From Rhizobiales bacterium Ga0077537 (GTDB lineage: Bacteria > Pseudomonadota > Alphaproteobacteria > Rhizobiales > Hyphomicrobiaceae), in NCBI GenBank assembly GCA_001464955.1, contig LNEM01000029.1, forward strand, positions 1-64,000: a DNA stretch of 64,000 bases, written 5' to 3'. The translations under genes and the position numbers were made by a program. Positions 29,259-37,414 of the stretch are shown here, one piece after another (position 1 is the first letter of the stretch; each line of letters opens with the position of its first letter). A model generated the notes under the pieces. The model did not search any database, was not told the DNA's origin, and was given only the letters and a program-made list of their open reading frames with translations.

Positions 29259-30383
29259 TCAGAGACGAAGGATGCCCTTCGCGTTCTCGCTCAGCACCTT
29301 GCGGCGCACATCCTTGTCCAGCATGAGCAGGCTCTCGCCGGGCATGTCGTTGTCCCAGTGGGGATAGTCGGTCGAGAACACCAGATGCTCGGGGCCGAGC
29401 ATGTCGATCAGCGCCTTCAGGTGCGCGGGATCGGAGGGCTCGTCGAGCGGCTGGGTCGAGAAGCGCACCCGCTCGGAGATGTACTCGCGCGGGGGACGCT
29501 TCACCCACGGCACGTCCCAGCGCAGGCTCTCCCACGTCCGGTTGATCCGCCAGACCAGCGGCAGCGCCCAGGCGAACGAATATTCGACGAACATGAACTT
29601 GAGCGTCGGGAACTTCTCCCACACGCCGGAGAAGGCGAGGCTCGTCAGGTTCGCCTCGCCGATCTGGGAGAGCGCCACATAGCGCTCGGGATAGTTCTCG
29701 GGGAAGCCGCCGGCCTGATTGGGCGCGCCGTAGAAGACGCTGTCGGTGCCCGTCACGTGCATCAGGATCGGCAGGTCGTGGGCGACCGCCGCCTCGTAGA
29801 TCGGCTCGTAGTAGCGGTTGCCGATCAGGATGTTGATCAGAGGCATGTAGATGGCCGCGACCTCGGGGCGCTTGCCGACGCGGCGGATCTCGGCGGCGGC
29901 GGCGCGCGGATCCTGCACGCTGACCGTCATGGCGAGGCGGAGGCGCTTTTCCTCCTTCAACGGCCAGACGTCGAGGAAGTAGTCGTTGAAGGCCGAGACG
30001 ATGACCTGGCTCTCGTCAGGGCCCGACGACACCGTGCCGAACTGGCCGGCCTGCAGCGAGGTCAGAAGCGCAATCGAGATGCCGTGGGCATCGAGGAGGT
30101 CGCGGCGCAGGTACTCGGGATCGGAGCCCGGGGCGCCGCCCTCGGGCGTGCGGGCGTCCTGGCGGGCGGCTGAGCCCGAGGGGTGCTCGAAGCGGAAGCC
30201 GAGGGGCGCTGCGACCGCCAGATGGCCGGCCTTCAGCTTGAAGCGCTCGACCCAGGCTTTCGGCATCAGCGGATAGAGCGTCGCGAGGCCGCCCGGAAGT
30301 GCCGGATGAACGTCGCAATCGATGATCTGCAGTCCGGCATCTCGCTCGCGGACGGCGCGCGAAGCCGGTGTCTCGATGTTCAT
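29259..30383 (-). CDS. Amidohydrolase-2 family protein
   Basis: A 374-residue TIM-barrel hydrolase of the ACMS-decarboxylase-like family. It has DCDVHPALPGG near the start (metal-binding D-x-D/H-x-H type). Later segments include ILMHVTGTD, KFMFVEYSFAWALPLVWRI, and FSTDYPHWDNDMPGES near the end, which supplies the metal Asp. The His of the DCDVH motif is present. The ATG overlaps the stop of the Rieske gene by four bases, so the two are made together. Family members act on diverse cyclic or carboxylic substrates. Confidence 0.85.
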   Translation of the reverse strand: MNIETPASRAVRERDAGLQIIDCDVHPALPGGLATLYPLMPKAWVERFKLKAGHLAVAAPLGFRFEHPSGSAARQDARTPEGGAPGSDPEYLRRDLLDAHGISIALLTSLQAGQFGTVSSGPDESQVIVSAFNDYFLDVWPLKEEKRLRLAMTVSVQDPRAAAAEIRRVGKRPEVAAIYMPLINILIGNRYYEPIYEAAVAHDLPILMHVTGTDSVFYGAPNQAGGFPENYPERYVALSQIGEANLTSLAFSGVWEKFPTLKFMFVEYSFAWALPLVWRINRTWESLRWDVPWVKRPPREYISERVRFSTQPLDEPSDPAHLKALIDMLGPEHLVFSTDYPHWDNDMPGESLLMLDKDVRRKVLSENAKGILRL

Positions 30384-30775
30384 GTGCGTGCTCCCGAAGA
30401 TGTCTGGGGACCGAGATCGACCAGGATCTCGCCGTTCTCGATGCGGGCCGGATAGACGCGAAGCCGCATGCGGCTGTCGGAGTAGGGCCGCTTGCCGGAC
30501 TTGATGTCGAATTCGAAGCCGTGCCACGGGCAGCGGACGATCTGGCCTTCGTGGCCCCACGTCAGTGTGCCGGGCGCTCCGGGCAGCATGGTGCCCGAAA
30601 GCTTGCTCTTGCAGACCTCGGCGCCCTTGTGCGGGCACCAGTTGCGAATCGCGTCAACCGTGCCGTCGGCGCGGCGGACAACGCCGATCGAGCGGGTCCC
30701 CGCCGTCACGATGCGAAACTCTTCGAGGGGGAATTCCTCGGCCTTCCCGATCTTTACGACTTTGGTGTCGGTCAT
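30380..30775 (-). CDS. Rieske [2Fe-2S] ferredoxin-like protein
   Basis: A 131-residue single-domain Rieske protein. The cluster ligands are C47-P-H49 and C82-P-W-H85, in the classic C-x-H and C-x2-H layout. It lacks a membrane helix and any oxygenase domain, so it is a soluble electron carrier or a small Rieske partner. It starts the operon and overlaps the amidohydrolase by four bases. A role in supplying electrons to an oxygenase located elsewhere is the usual expectation. Confidence 0.87.
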   Translation of the reverse strand: MTDTKVVKIGKAEEFPLEEFRIVTAGTRSIGVVRRADGTVDAIRNWCPHKGAEVCKSKLSGTMLPGAPGTLTWGHEGQIVRCPWHGFEFDIKSGKRPYSDSRMRLRVYPARIENGEILVDLGPQTSSGART

Positions 30776-30912
30776 TGACGTCCTTCGCGTTGTATCTTCC
30801 CGCGATCCGGCATACCCCACCAGTCCCGTTCGCAGCGCGGTCTCATCTTGTCCGGACAATACTTCCGTGGAACAAGTGTCGCAAATCCGTTCTCACCGCC
30901 GAGGAGCGCACC

Positions 30913-32133
30913 GTGCCCAAGGATAGCCCCGACACGACCGAGCAACGCCTGAAGCCGTTCGCCGGCGTCAAGGTCATCGACATCTCGAACTTCCTCGCCG
31001 CGCCGATGAGCGCGATGTTCCTCGCCGACTTCGGCGCCGACGTGATCAAGGTCGAGCGGCCGGGCACCGGCGACGAGGTGCGCTACTGGGGGCGCAACAA
31101 GAACGGCGTCGGGCTCTACTACAAGATCCTCGGGCGCGGAAAGAAGTCGGTCACGGCGGACCTTCGGACCGAGTTCGGGCGCGAAGTGGTGAAGCGGCTC
31201 GTCAAGGACGCCGACATCCTGGTCGAGAACTATCGCACCGGCACACTCGAGAAGTGGGGCATCGGGCCGGAGGTGTTGCAGGCGATCAATCCCGGGCTGA
31301 TCATCGTCCGCGTGACGGGCTTCGGGCAGACGGGACCCTACAAGAACCGGCCCGGCTTCGGCACGCTCGCGGAGGCCTACTCGGGCTTCGTCTACATCAA
31401 CGGCGAGCCCGAGCGGCCGCCGCTTCTGCCGGGCTTCGGTCTCGCGGATTCGACCACGGGCCTGATGGCGGCGTTCCTCGCCTCGGCGGCGCTGCACGAG
31501 AAGCGGCGTTCCGGCAAAGGCCAGATCGTCGATCTCGCGATCTACGAGACGCTCTTCACGCTGCTCGGGCCGCAGGCGATCGACTACGATCAGCTCGGCC
31601 AGATCCAGCATCGCCAGGGGAGCCGGCTGCCGTTCACCGCACCGCGCAACACCTACCAGACCAAGGACGGCAAGTGGGTGTCGATGGCCGGCTCGGCGCA
31701 GTCGACGTTCGAGCGCATCTGCGAGGCGCTCGAGGTGCCGGCGCTCGTCAAGGACCCGCGCTTCTCGGACAACCGGGTGCGGCTCGACAACGCCAAGGAA
31801 CTCGACGTCGAATTGCAGAACGCCATCGGGCAACTCGACTTCGACGACATGATGCGCCGCTTTCTCGCCATCGATGCGCCGGTGGCGCCGGTGAACAACA
31901 TCGCGCAGATCTTCGCCGATCCGCAGTTCCAGGCGCGCGAGAACATCGCAACGATCCAGGACGCGGAACTCGGCGGCCCGGTCAGGATGCAGAACGTGGT
32001 CGGCAAGCTCTCGGAGACGCCGGGCGAGATCGTCGCCGCCGGGGCGAAGCTCGGCGCGCACAACCGCGAGGTGCTGATCGGGCAGCTCGGGTTCACCGAA
32101 GACGAGATCAAGGCGGCCGGGATCGAGGTGTAG
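30913..32133 (+). CDS. Class III CoA transferase (CaiB/BaiF family)
   Basis: A 406-residue formyl-CoA transferase-type enzyme that moves CoA between carboxylic acids. It has VIDISNFLAAPMSAMFLADFG near the start, KVERPGTGDEVR, then VRVTGFGQTGPY. The catalytic Asp lies in GQIVDLAIYE, and LAIDAPVAPVNNIAQIFADPQ comes near the end. GTG at 30913 follows GAGGAG with six-base spacing and gives normal length; the frame is open upstream to 30565 over the divergent Rieske gene. It is divergent from the Rieske/amidohydrolase pair. Confidence 0.9.
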   Translation: MPKDSPDTTEQRLKPFAGVKVIDISNFLAAPMSAMFLADFGADVIKVERPGTGDEVRYWGRNKNGVGLYYKILGRGKKSVTADLRTEFGREVVKRLVKDADILVENYRTGTLEKWGIGPEVLQAINPGLIIVRVTGFGQTGPYKNRPGFGTLAEAYSGFVYINGEPERPPLLPGFGLADSTTGLMAAFLASAALHEKRRSGKGQIVDLAIYETLFTLLGPQAIDYDQLGQIQHRQGSRLPFTAPRNTYQTKDGKWVSMAGSAQSTFERICEALEVPALVKDPRFSDNRVRLDNAKELDVELQNAIGQLDFDDMMRRFLAIDAPVAPVNNIAQIFADPQFQARENIATIQDAELGGPVRMQNVVGKLSETPGEIVAAGAKLGAHNREVLIGQLGFTEDEIKAAGIEV

Positions 32134-32164
32134 GCCGATCGCGGCTTCGGCCGGGGAGCGGTCC

Positions 32165-32893
32165 ATGCGGCGGCGGGCGATCCTGGCGACGATCGGTGTC
32201 GTTGCCGCGACCGGCGTCGCGGTCGGCTACTGGCTCATGTCGCGCAACGCGGCCGGCCCACGGGATATCGCCGTCATCCGGGCCAAGGTGCAGCCCCGGC
32301 TCGCCCACGCGCTGTCACCCCACGGTGCCTCGGTCGGCGATCCGATGCTCATCCGGATCTTCAAGGAAACGAAAGAGCTCGAGGTCTGGGTGCGTGGCGA
32401 TCGCGGCTACCGGCTGTTTCGCACGTATCCGATCTGCGCCTACTCCGGGACGCTCGGGCCGAAGCTGAAGGAAGGGGACGGGCAGGCGCCGGAAGGGTTC
32501 TACCGGGTGGGGCTCTCGGCGCTCAATCCGCAGAGCAGCTATCACCTGTCGTTCAATCTCGGATTTCCCAACGCCTTCGACCGGGCGCATGGACGAAGCG
32601 GAAGCTTCCTCATGGTTCACGGGCGCTGCGTGTCGATCGGCTGCTATGCGATGACCGATCCCGTCATCGAGGAGATCTACGTCATGGTGGAAGCCACGGC
32701 GCGCGCGACCCGAAGCGAGGTGCCGGTTCACATCTTCCCGTTCCGCATGACGACGGAGAACATGACCCGCCACGCCGGCTCGCCATGGATCGGCTTCTGG
32801 CAGACCCTGAAGCCTGCCTATGATGCCTTCGAGGCGAGCCGCCAGCCACCGCGGATCACGGTGTCGGCCGGCCAATACGTCACGACCCGATAG
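32165..32893 (+). CDS. L,D-transpeptidase family protein (YafK/DpaA-like)
   Basis: A 242-residue protein with an N-terminal membrane or signal helix (about residues 5-25) and a YkuD catalytic domain. The active-site motif is HGRCVSIGCYAM, giving His152 and catalytic Cys160. The arrangement resembles YafK (DpaA) of E. coli, which in that organism cleaves the lipoprotein from peptidoglycan rather than cross-linking. Location is expected to be periplasmic. It follows the CoA transferase by about 30 bases on the same strand but is functionally unrelated. Confidence 0.85.
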   Translation: MRRRAILATIGVVAATGVAVGYWLMSRNAAGPRDIAVIRAKVQPRLAHALSPHGASVGDPMLIRIFKETKELEVWVRGDRGYRLFRTYPICAYSGTLGPKLKEGDGQAPEGFYRVGLSALNPQSSYHLSFNLGFPNAFDRAHGRSGSFLMVHGRCVSIGCYAMTDPVIEEIYVMVEATARATRSEVPVHIFPFRMTTENMTRHAGSPWIGFWQTLKPAYDAFEASRQPPRITVSAGQYVTTR

Positions 32894-32927
32894 ATCACAG
32901 TCTTCTGCACACAACGAGGTTCCCCCG

Positions 32928-33887
32928 ATGTCGCTTCGCCTTCCGCCAAAGATCACCGTCGTCGACGTCGCCGCGCGCGACGGCATCCAGAGCTTCAAGC
33001 GTCCCGTCGATACCGCGACGAAGGTGGCGATCGTCGACCGGCTTTCGACCACCGGGCTCCCTGTGATCGAGGTCACGGGCTTCGCGCATCCGCGCGTCAT
33101 TCCGAACCTCGCCGACGCGGAGGACGTGTGCGCGCGGATCACGCGGCGGCCAGGCGTCGTCTACCGGGGGCTGGTGCCGAACGCGCGCGGGGCGGAGCGG
33201 GGTATCAAGACGTCGCTCGACGAGATGCTGGGCCTCATCACCGTCAGCGAGGCCTACAACAAGAAGAACCAGAACATGACGCTCGAGCAGGGCGTCGAGG
33301 AAGCGATCCGGACGTTTCGCGTCGTCGAGCCGACGGGCAAGGCGTGGGTCATGGCGCTCGGCATGTCGATGTGGTGCCCCTACGAGGGCATGATCCCGCA
33401 GGACAGGGTGCTGTCGCTCATCGCGGCGTTCCGGAACGCCGGCATGCGGCGGTTCTATCTCGCGGGCAGCCTCGGCATGGAGACGCCACGCCACGTCTCG
33501 GAGCTGATCGGGCGCGTTCTCGATGCGCATTCCGACATCGAGGTCGGCTTCCACGTGCACAATCTCGCCGGCACGGGGATGGCGAACGTGGTCGCTGCGA
33601 TCGACGCCGGGGCGACGTTCGTGGAGGGCGCGATCTGCGGCATCGGCGGCGGCATCGCCATGCCGAAGACGATCGCCTCGGTCGGCAACCTCGCCACCGA
33701 GGACATCGTGCACATGCTGAACGAGATGGGCATCGAGACCGGCGTCTCGACCGCCGAGATCGCGGCGGCGGCGCGGGACGTCGCGAAACTGCTCGGCGTC
33801 GAAGCGAGCAGCCACACGGCGCACATCGGCACGCGCGCGGACGTCATGGAAGGTGCCCGGAAGGCGCCGCGCGAGCATCCGGCGTAA
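32928..33887 (+). CDS. Hydroxymethylglutaryl-CoA lyase-like protein
   Basis: A 319-residue TIM-barrel aldolase of the HMG-CoA lyase family. Shared features are DVAARDGIQSF (substrate and metal Asp), VIEVTGFAHP, GFHVHNLAGTGMANV (metal His pair) and VGNLATEDIVHMLNEMGI. The catalytic loop that normally reads GLGGCPYA is replaced here by CGIGGGIAMPK, so the usual catalytic Cys is absent. Activity on HMG-CoA is therefore uncertain; a related acyl-CoA lyase or aldolase is possible. It follows the transpeptidase gene by 35 bases. Confidence 0.75.
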   Translation: MSLRLPPKITVVDVAARDGIQSFKRPVDTATKVAIVDRLSTTGLPVIEVTGFAHPRVIPNLADAEDVCARITRRPGVVYRGLVPNARGAERGIKTSLDEMLGLITVSEAYNKKNQNMTLEQGVEEAIRTFRVVEPTGKAWVMALGMSMWCPYEGMIPQDRVLSLIAAFRNAGMRRFYLAGSLGMETPRHVSELIGRVLDAHSDIEVGFHVHNLAGTGMANVVAAIDAGATFVEGAICGIGGGIAMPKTIASVGNLATEDIVHMLNEMGIETGVSTAEIAAAARDVAKLLGVEASSHTAHIGTRADVMEGARKAPREHPA

Positions 33888-33914
33888 GCGGGAGGCTTCG
33901 CTCACCCATTGCGT

Positions 33915-34070
33915 CCCCGGCCGGAGCGAATGCGGAGAGCCGGGGTCGCTGGGCTCGCACTTGTGCACGCCGTCAACCATGCGATCCCGGGTCTCGGGGG
34001 CTTCGCAGCCCCTCGCCCGGGAACGCAAGTGAGGGTTCGGGGAGCCCCCTCGCCCGGGCACGCAAGTGAG
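33915..34070. repeat. Intergenic repeats and palindromes
   Basis: The gap between the lyase-like gene and the enoyl-CoA hydratase holds a large hairpin, CCCCGGC (33915-33921) with GCCGGGG (33939-33945). It also holds a direct repeat with a 37-base period: CCCTCGCCCGGG followed by ACGCAAGTGAGGG, at about 34010-34034 and 34047-34072. Spread sequence of this kind (GGAGCGAATGCGGAGAGCCGGG) recalls dispersed elements of alphaproteobacterial intergenic DNA. No gene is visible here. Confidence 0.55.
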
Positions 34071-34142
34071 GGGGCGAGGCGACCCTCGCCCCGGCACTCA
34101 AGAGGCAAAGTGCGGCGCCAGGCGCCGCTTCGCGTCCTCTCC

Positions 34143-34919
34143 TCACTTGTCCTTGAAGTTCGGCTTCCGCTTCTCGACGAAGGCAGCCATGCCTTCCTTC
34201 TGGTCTTCCGTCGCGAACATCGGATGGAACAGGCGGCGCTCGAAGCGGATGCCCTCGGCGAGCGTCGTCTCGTAGGCGCGGTTCACGCTCTCCTTGGTCA
34301 TCATCAGGATCGGCTGGGACATGGCGGCGATGGTCTCGGCCGACTTCATGGCCTCCTCCATGAGCTTGTCCGCCGGGACCACACGGGAGACGAGACCACA
34401 ACGCTCGGCTTCGGCGGCGTCCATCATGCGGCCGGAGAGGCACATGTCCATGGCCTTGGCCTTGCCGACGAACCGCGCCAGGCGTTGCGTGCCGCCCGCG
34501 CCCGGCATGACGCCGAGCTTGATCTCGGGCTGGCCGAACTTCGCGGTGTCGGCCGCGATGATGAAATCGCACATCATGGCAAGCTCACAGCCGCCGCCCA
34601 GCGCGAAGCCGGCGACCGCGGCGATGACGGGCTTCCGCGTGCGGGTGACTCGATCCCAGGTGCCGATGAAGTCTTCCTTGTAGGCCTGCATGTAGCTCTT
34701 GGAGGCCATCTCCTTGATGTCGGCGCCGGCCGCGAAGGCCTTCTCGGAGCCGGTCAGCACCATGCAGTTGATGGTTTCGTCGGCCTCGAAGGCGTCGAGG
34801 GCGGTGTTCAACTCGCGGATGAGCTGGGCGTTGAGGGCGTTCAGCGCCTGCGGACGGTTGAGACGAATGAGCCCGACCCGGCCCTTCGTTTCGACGGCGA
34901 TGCATTCGTAGGTGGACAT
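34143..34919 (-). CDS. Enoyl-CoA hydratase
   Basis: A crotonase-family enzyme of 258 residues for beta-oxidation. The substrate-binding segment [11 protein letters not shown], the oxyanion-hole region [16 protein letters not shown], and the catalytic Glu pair in [20 protein letters not shown] are all present. The family's full length is reached and the ATG follows GGAGGAAAGACCC. It sits behind mutM on the same strand, a pairing frequently seen in Hyphomicrobiales. Confidence 0.93.
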   Translation of the reverse strand: MSTYECIAVETKGRVGLIRLNRPQALNALNAQLIRELNTALDAFEADETINCMVLTGSEKAFAAGADIKEMASKSYMQAYKEDFIGTWDRVTRTRKPVIAAVAGFALGGGCELAMMCDFIIAADTAKFGQPEIKLGVMPGAGGTQRLARFVGKAKAMDMCLSGRMMDAAEAERCGLVSRVVPADKLMEEAMKSAETIAAMSQPILMMTKESVNRAYETTLAEGIRFERRLFHPMFATEDQKEGMAAFVEKRKPNFKDK

Positions 34920-35014
34920 GGGTCTTTCCTCCAATTTGCGGTGATGCTTTCCCGGCAGGCTTACCCCGGGACGGGGCCGGTGGCTATGGATGGCGGAGCG
35001 GAGCGCAGGCAGGC

Positions 35015-35902
35015 TCAATGCTGACAGGTCGGGCACCAGAACGTCGAGCGGCCGGCCTGCACGATGCGCTTCACGGTGCCACCGCATCCGGGCCGACGGC
35101 AAGGCTCGCCCTCGCGGCCGTAGACGGCGAAGGTGTGCTGGAAGTAGCCGAGCGAGCCGTCCGTGTGGCGGTAATCGCGTAGCGTCGATCCGCCGGCTTC
35201 AATCGCATCTTCGAGCACCTCGCGGATGGCGACCGAAAGCCGCTCGGCCCGGGCCACGGCGACGGGGTGGCGGCGCGACAGGACATCTGCCTCGCGCTTC
35301 GGACTGAGGCCGGCGCGAAACAGCGCCTCGCAGACATAGATGTTGCCAAGGCCGGCGACGTTGCGCTGGTCCATCAGGAAGGCCTTGAGATCGCTGCGCC
35401 GGCCCTTTGCCCGGCCGGCGAGGAATGCGGCGTCCAGGAGCGGGCCGAGCGGCTCGATGCCGAGCCCCATGAAATGCGGATGCGTCGCCAGTTCGGCGGC
35501 GGGGACGAGCCCCATGTAGCCGAACCGGCGGGCGTCGTTGTAGGTCACGGTGGCGCCGTGCTCGGTCTCGATCACGACGTGATCGTGGGTCGGATCGGCG
35601 CCGGCGTCGAATGTGAACTCGCCGAGTTGCGTGCCGTTGGCGCCACCGGGCACGGAAATCGAGAAGCGGCCCGTCATGCCGAGATGGACCGTCAGCACCT
35701 CGCCGCCGTCGAGGAAGGCGAGGATGTACTTGGCGCGCCGCTCGAGCCGCTCGATGCGCTGGCCCGTCAGCCGTTCGACGAAGCGGTCGGGCAACGGAAA
35801 TCGCAGATCGGGCCGGCGCTGCTCGACGCGGGCGATGCGGGCGCCAGCGAGAACCGGCTCCAGCCCACGGCGGACCGTTTCCACCTCCGGCAACTCAGGC
35901 AT
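35015..35902 (-). CDS. mutM: Formamidopyrimidine-DNA glycosylase
   Basis: This base-excision repair enzyme removes 8-oxoguanine and formamidopyrimidines. The N-terminal catalytic [15 protein letters not shown] is intact. The helix-two-turn-helix [18 protein letters not shown] is present, and the C-terminal zinc finger has Cys pairs in EPCRRPGC and WCPTCQ. The length of 295 residues is normal. The gene ends about 95 bases before the enoyl-CoA hydratase start. Confidence 0.95.
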   Translation of the reverse strand: MPELPEVETVRRGLEPVLAGARIARVEQRRPDLRFPLPDRFVERLTGQRIERLERRAKYILAFLDGGEVLTVHLGMTGRFSISVPGGANGTQLGEFTFDAGADPTHDHVVIETEHGATVTYNDARRFGYMGLVPAAELATHPHFMGLGIEPLGPLLDAAFLAGRAKGRRSDLKAFLMDQRNVAGLGNIYVCEALFRAGLSPKREADVLSRRHPVAVARAERLSVAIREVLEDAIEAGGSTLRDYRHTDGSLGYFQHTFAVYGREGEPCRRPGCGGTVKRIVQAGRSTFWCPTCQH

Positions 35903-35953
35903 CGCGGCTCGCTCTCCGTTGAAGTCCGCCGCGCGCGGACGCCAAAGCTACCC

Positions 35954-36643
35954 TCAGGCCGCCCGTGCGACCGCCGTGCCGATCATGCTGTCGCGCGAGA
36001 CGACGGCGGCGAGGCGCTCCTCGCTCCAGCCGTCGGTTCCGGCCGGCCGCTCGGGGAGCACGAGGAAGCGGCAATCGGCGGTCGAATCCACCACGCGCAC
36101 TTCGACGTCGACCGGCAGGGCCGTGCCGAACTCGGCGAGCACCGAGCGCGGCTCGCGCACGGCGCGTGAGCGGTACTCGCGCGACTTGTACCAGAGCGGC
36201 GGCAGGCCGAGGATCGTGCGCGGGTAGCAGGAGCAGAGCGTGCAGACGACCATGTGATGGAGCTTCGGCGTGTTCTCGAGCACGACCAGCTTCAGGCCGG
36301 GCACCTCGAGCCCCAGTTCGCCCACGGCGGCGTTGCCGTCCGCCAGCAGACGGGCCTTGAAGGCCGGGTCGGTCCAGGCCTTCGCCACCACACGGGCGCC
36401 GATCTCGGGACACTTGCCGTCCCATTCCTCGATCTTCTGCTGGATTTCGCGGGCGGTCAGGATGTCCTTCTCGATCATCAGCTCGCGCAGCGCGATCTCG
36501 AGGAACTCCCACTCCTCCGAGGGCTCCTTCAGATCCGGCTGGAAGGGGCCGTGATCGTGGCCGTGGTCCGCGTGCTCATGGTGATGATCGTGGTCGTGGT
36601 CGTGATCGTGGTCATGATCGTGTTCGTGGTCGTGCATGGTCAT
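35954..36643 (-). CDS. Nitrile hydratase alpha / thiocyanate hydrolase gamma-type subunit, His-rich N-terminus
   Basis: The metal-bearing subunit of a nitrile hydratase-type enzyme, 229 residues. The metal centre is CTLCSC at residues 134-139; Thr in the second place marks the cobalt type rather than the iron type (Ser). The conserved PPLWYKSREYRSRAVREPR follows. Residues 4-31 form an HD/HE-rich tract with 15 His, not part of the catalytic fold. The ATG overlaps the stop of the preceding gene by four bases. With the two small genes upstream it forms a three-subunit enzyme like thiocyanate hydrolase or toyocamycin-type nitrile hydratase; the substrate is unknown. Confidence 0.85.
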   Translation of the reverse strand: MTMHDHEHDHDHDHDHDHDHHHEHADHGHDHGPFQPDLKEPSEEWEFLEIALRELMIEKDILTAREIQQKIEEWDGKCPEIGARVVAKAWTDPAFKARLLADGNAAVGELGLEVPGLKLVVLENTPKLHHMVVCTLCSCYPRTILGLPPLWYKSREYRSRAVREPRSVLAEFGTALPVDVEVRVVDSTADCRFLVLPERPAGTDGWSEERLAAVVSRDSMIGTAVARAA

Positions 36644-36948
36644 GCCCCTCCCGGGACGGCCGGATCGGGCTCCAGCCAGTGATCGTAGATCTCGGCGACG
36701 ACCGTGTCGGCCGTGCCGGGGCTGCTCGCGCCTCCCCAGACGTCCGTCATCGCGAACTGGACCCAATAGTTCACCTTGCGCGGCCAGCCCGGCTTGCCGT
36801 AGGCGAGTTGCTCGGGGTTCGGCCAGAGGCCGAAGTCGCGCAGGATCACGCCGCGCTTGCCGCGCAGGTAGGTCGGCGTGCGGATGTGGCCCGGAGGATT
36901 GTCGGCACGGACCACGACGCGATCGCCGGGCTTGAAGCGACCAGCCAT
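36640..36948 (-). CDS. Nitrile hydratase beta C-half / thiocyanate hydrolase alpha-type subunit
   Basis: A 102-residue protein equal to the C-terminal SH3-like barrel of nitrile hydratase beta. It has FKPGDRVVVRADNPPGHIRTP, YLRGKRGVILRDFG, and the closing VNYWVQFAMTDVWGG with IYDHWLEPDP. In ordinary nitrile hydratase this domain is fused behind the N-terminal helical half; here it is a separate gene, as in scnA of thiocyanate hydrolase. Its ATG shares one base with the preceding stop (TGATG) and its stop overlaps the alpha-subunit ATG. Confidence 0.82.
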   Translation of the reverse strand: MAGRFKPGDRVVVRADNPPGHIRTPTYLRGKRGVILRDFGLWPNPEQLAYGKPGWPRKVNYWVQFAMTDVWGGASSPGTADTVVAEIYDHWLEPDPAVPGGA

Positions 36949-37286
36949 CAGCCTGCCTCCGTCTTGCCGCGGCGCGCCTTTACCTCGGCGAGCTTTGCAT
37001 CGATCTCGGCCGCGTCCAGAACGCCCTTCTCGATCAGGAGGGAGCGCATGGCTAGGCACCATTTCTGATAGTAGCGAGAGTCGCGATAACTCTCCGGCGA
37101 GAGGCTCTCGATCGTGCGGCGGTTCTCGTCGGTGACCCAGAAGGCGCGCGGCTTCTGCCGCAACAGCTGCATCATTGCGTCGATCCGGCGCTCGGTCAGC
37201 GTCGGTTCGTGCTCCTCGCGGTCGACCGGGCCGGCGGAGTCGCCGCCCATATCGTGGGGCTTTCGCCCTTGTGTTGCATCACCCAT
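36948..37286 (-). CDS. Nitrile hydratase beta N-half / thiocyanate hydrolase beta-type subunit
   Basis: A 112-residue protein equal to the N-terminal helical half of nitrile hydratase beta. It has HDMGGDSAGPVDREEHEP near its start, then TERRIDAMMQLL and YRDSRYYQKWCLAMRSLLIEKGVLDAAEID. It is first in the operon, giving the order N-half, C-half, metal subunit, the same as scnB-scnA-scnC. I picked the ATG at 37286 because GAGGG lies six bases before it; ATGs at 37292 and 37301 are alternatives. It is divergent from mutA. Confidence 0.8.
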   Translation of the reverse strand: MGDATQGRKPHDMGGDSAGPVDREEHEPTLTERRIDAMMQLLRQKPRAFWVTDENRRTIESLSPESYRDSRYYQKWCLAMRSLLIEKGVLDAAEIDAKLAEVKARRGKTEAG

Positions 37287-37414
37287 CGGCATCCCTCGCA
37301 TAACGCGCTGCATCTTGCGCCAGGCAGTGCGCGCCCCGCAAGGGGCCGGGCGGCGGCTTGGTGCTTGGCGCGGTGGATCGAGGTCTCTAGAACTAGTGCA
37401 AAATCGCTTTCGCC

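Noticed and set aside
36254-36682. Plus-strand ORF with a long Val/Ile/Met run that looks like a membrane protein
   Set aside because: It is the antisense of the His/Asp repeat of the nitrile hydratase metal subunit; GTG/ATC codons arise from complementing CAC/GAT. The sense frame has clear family motifs.
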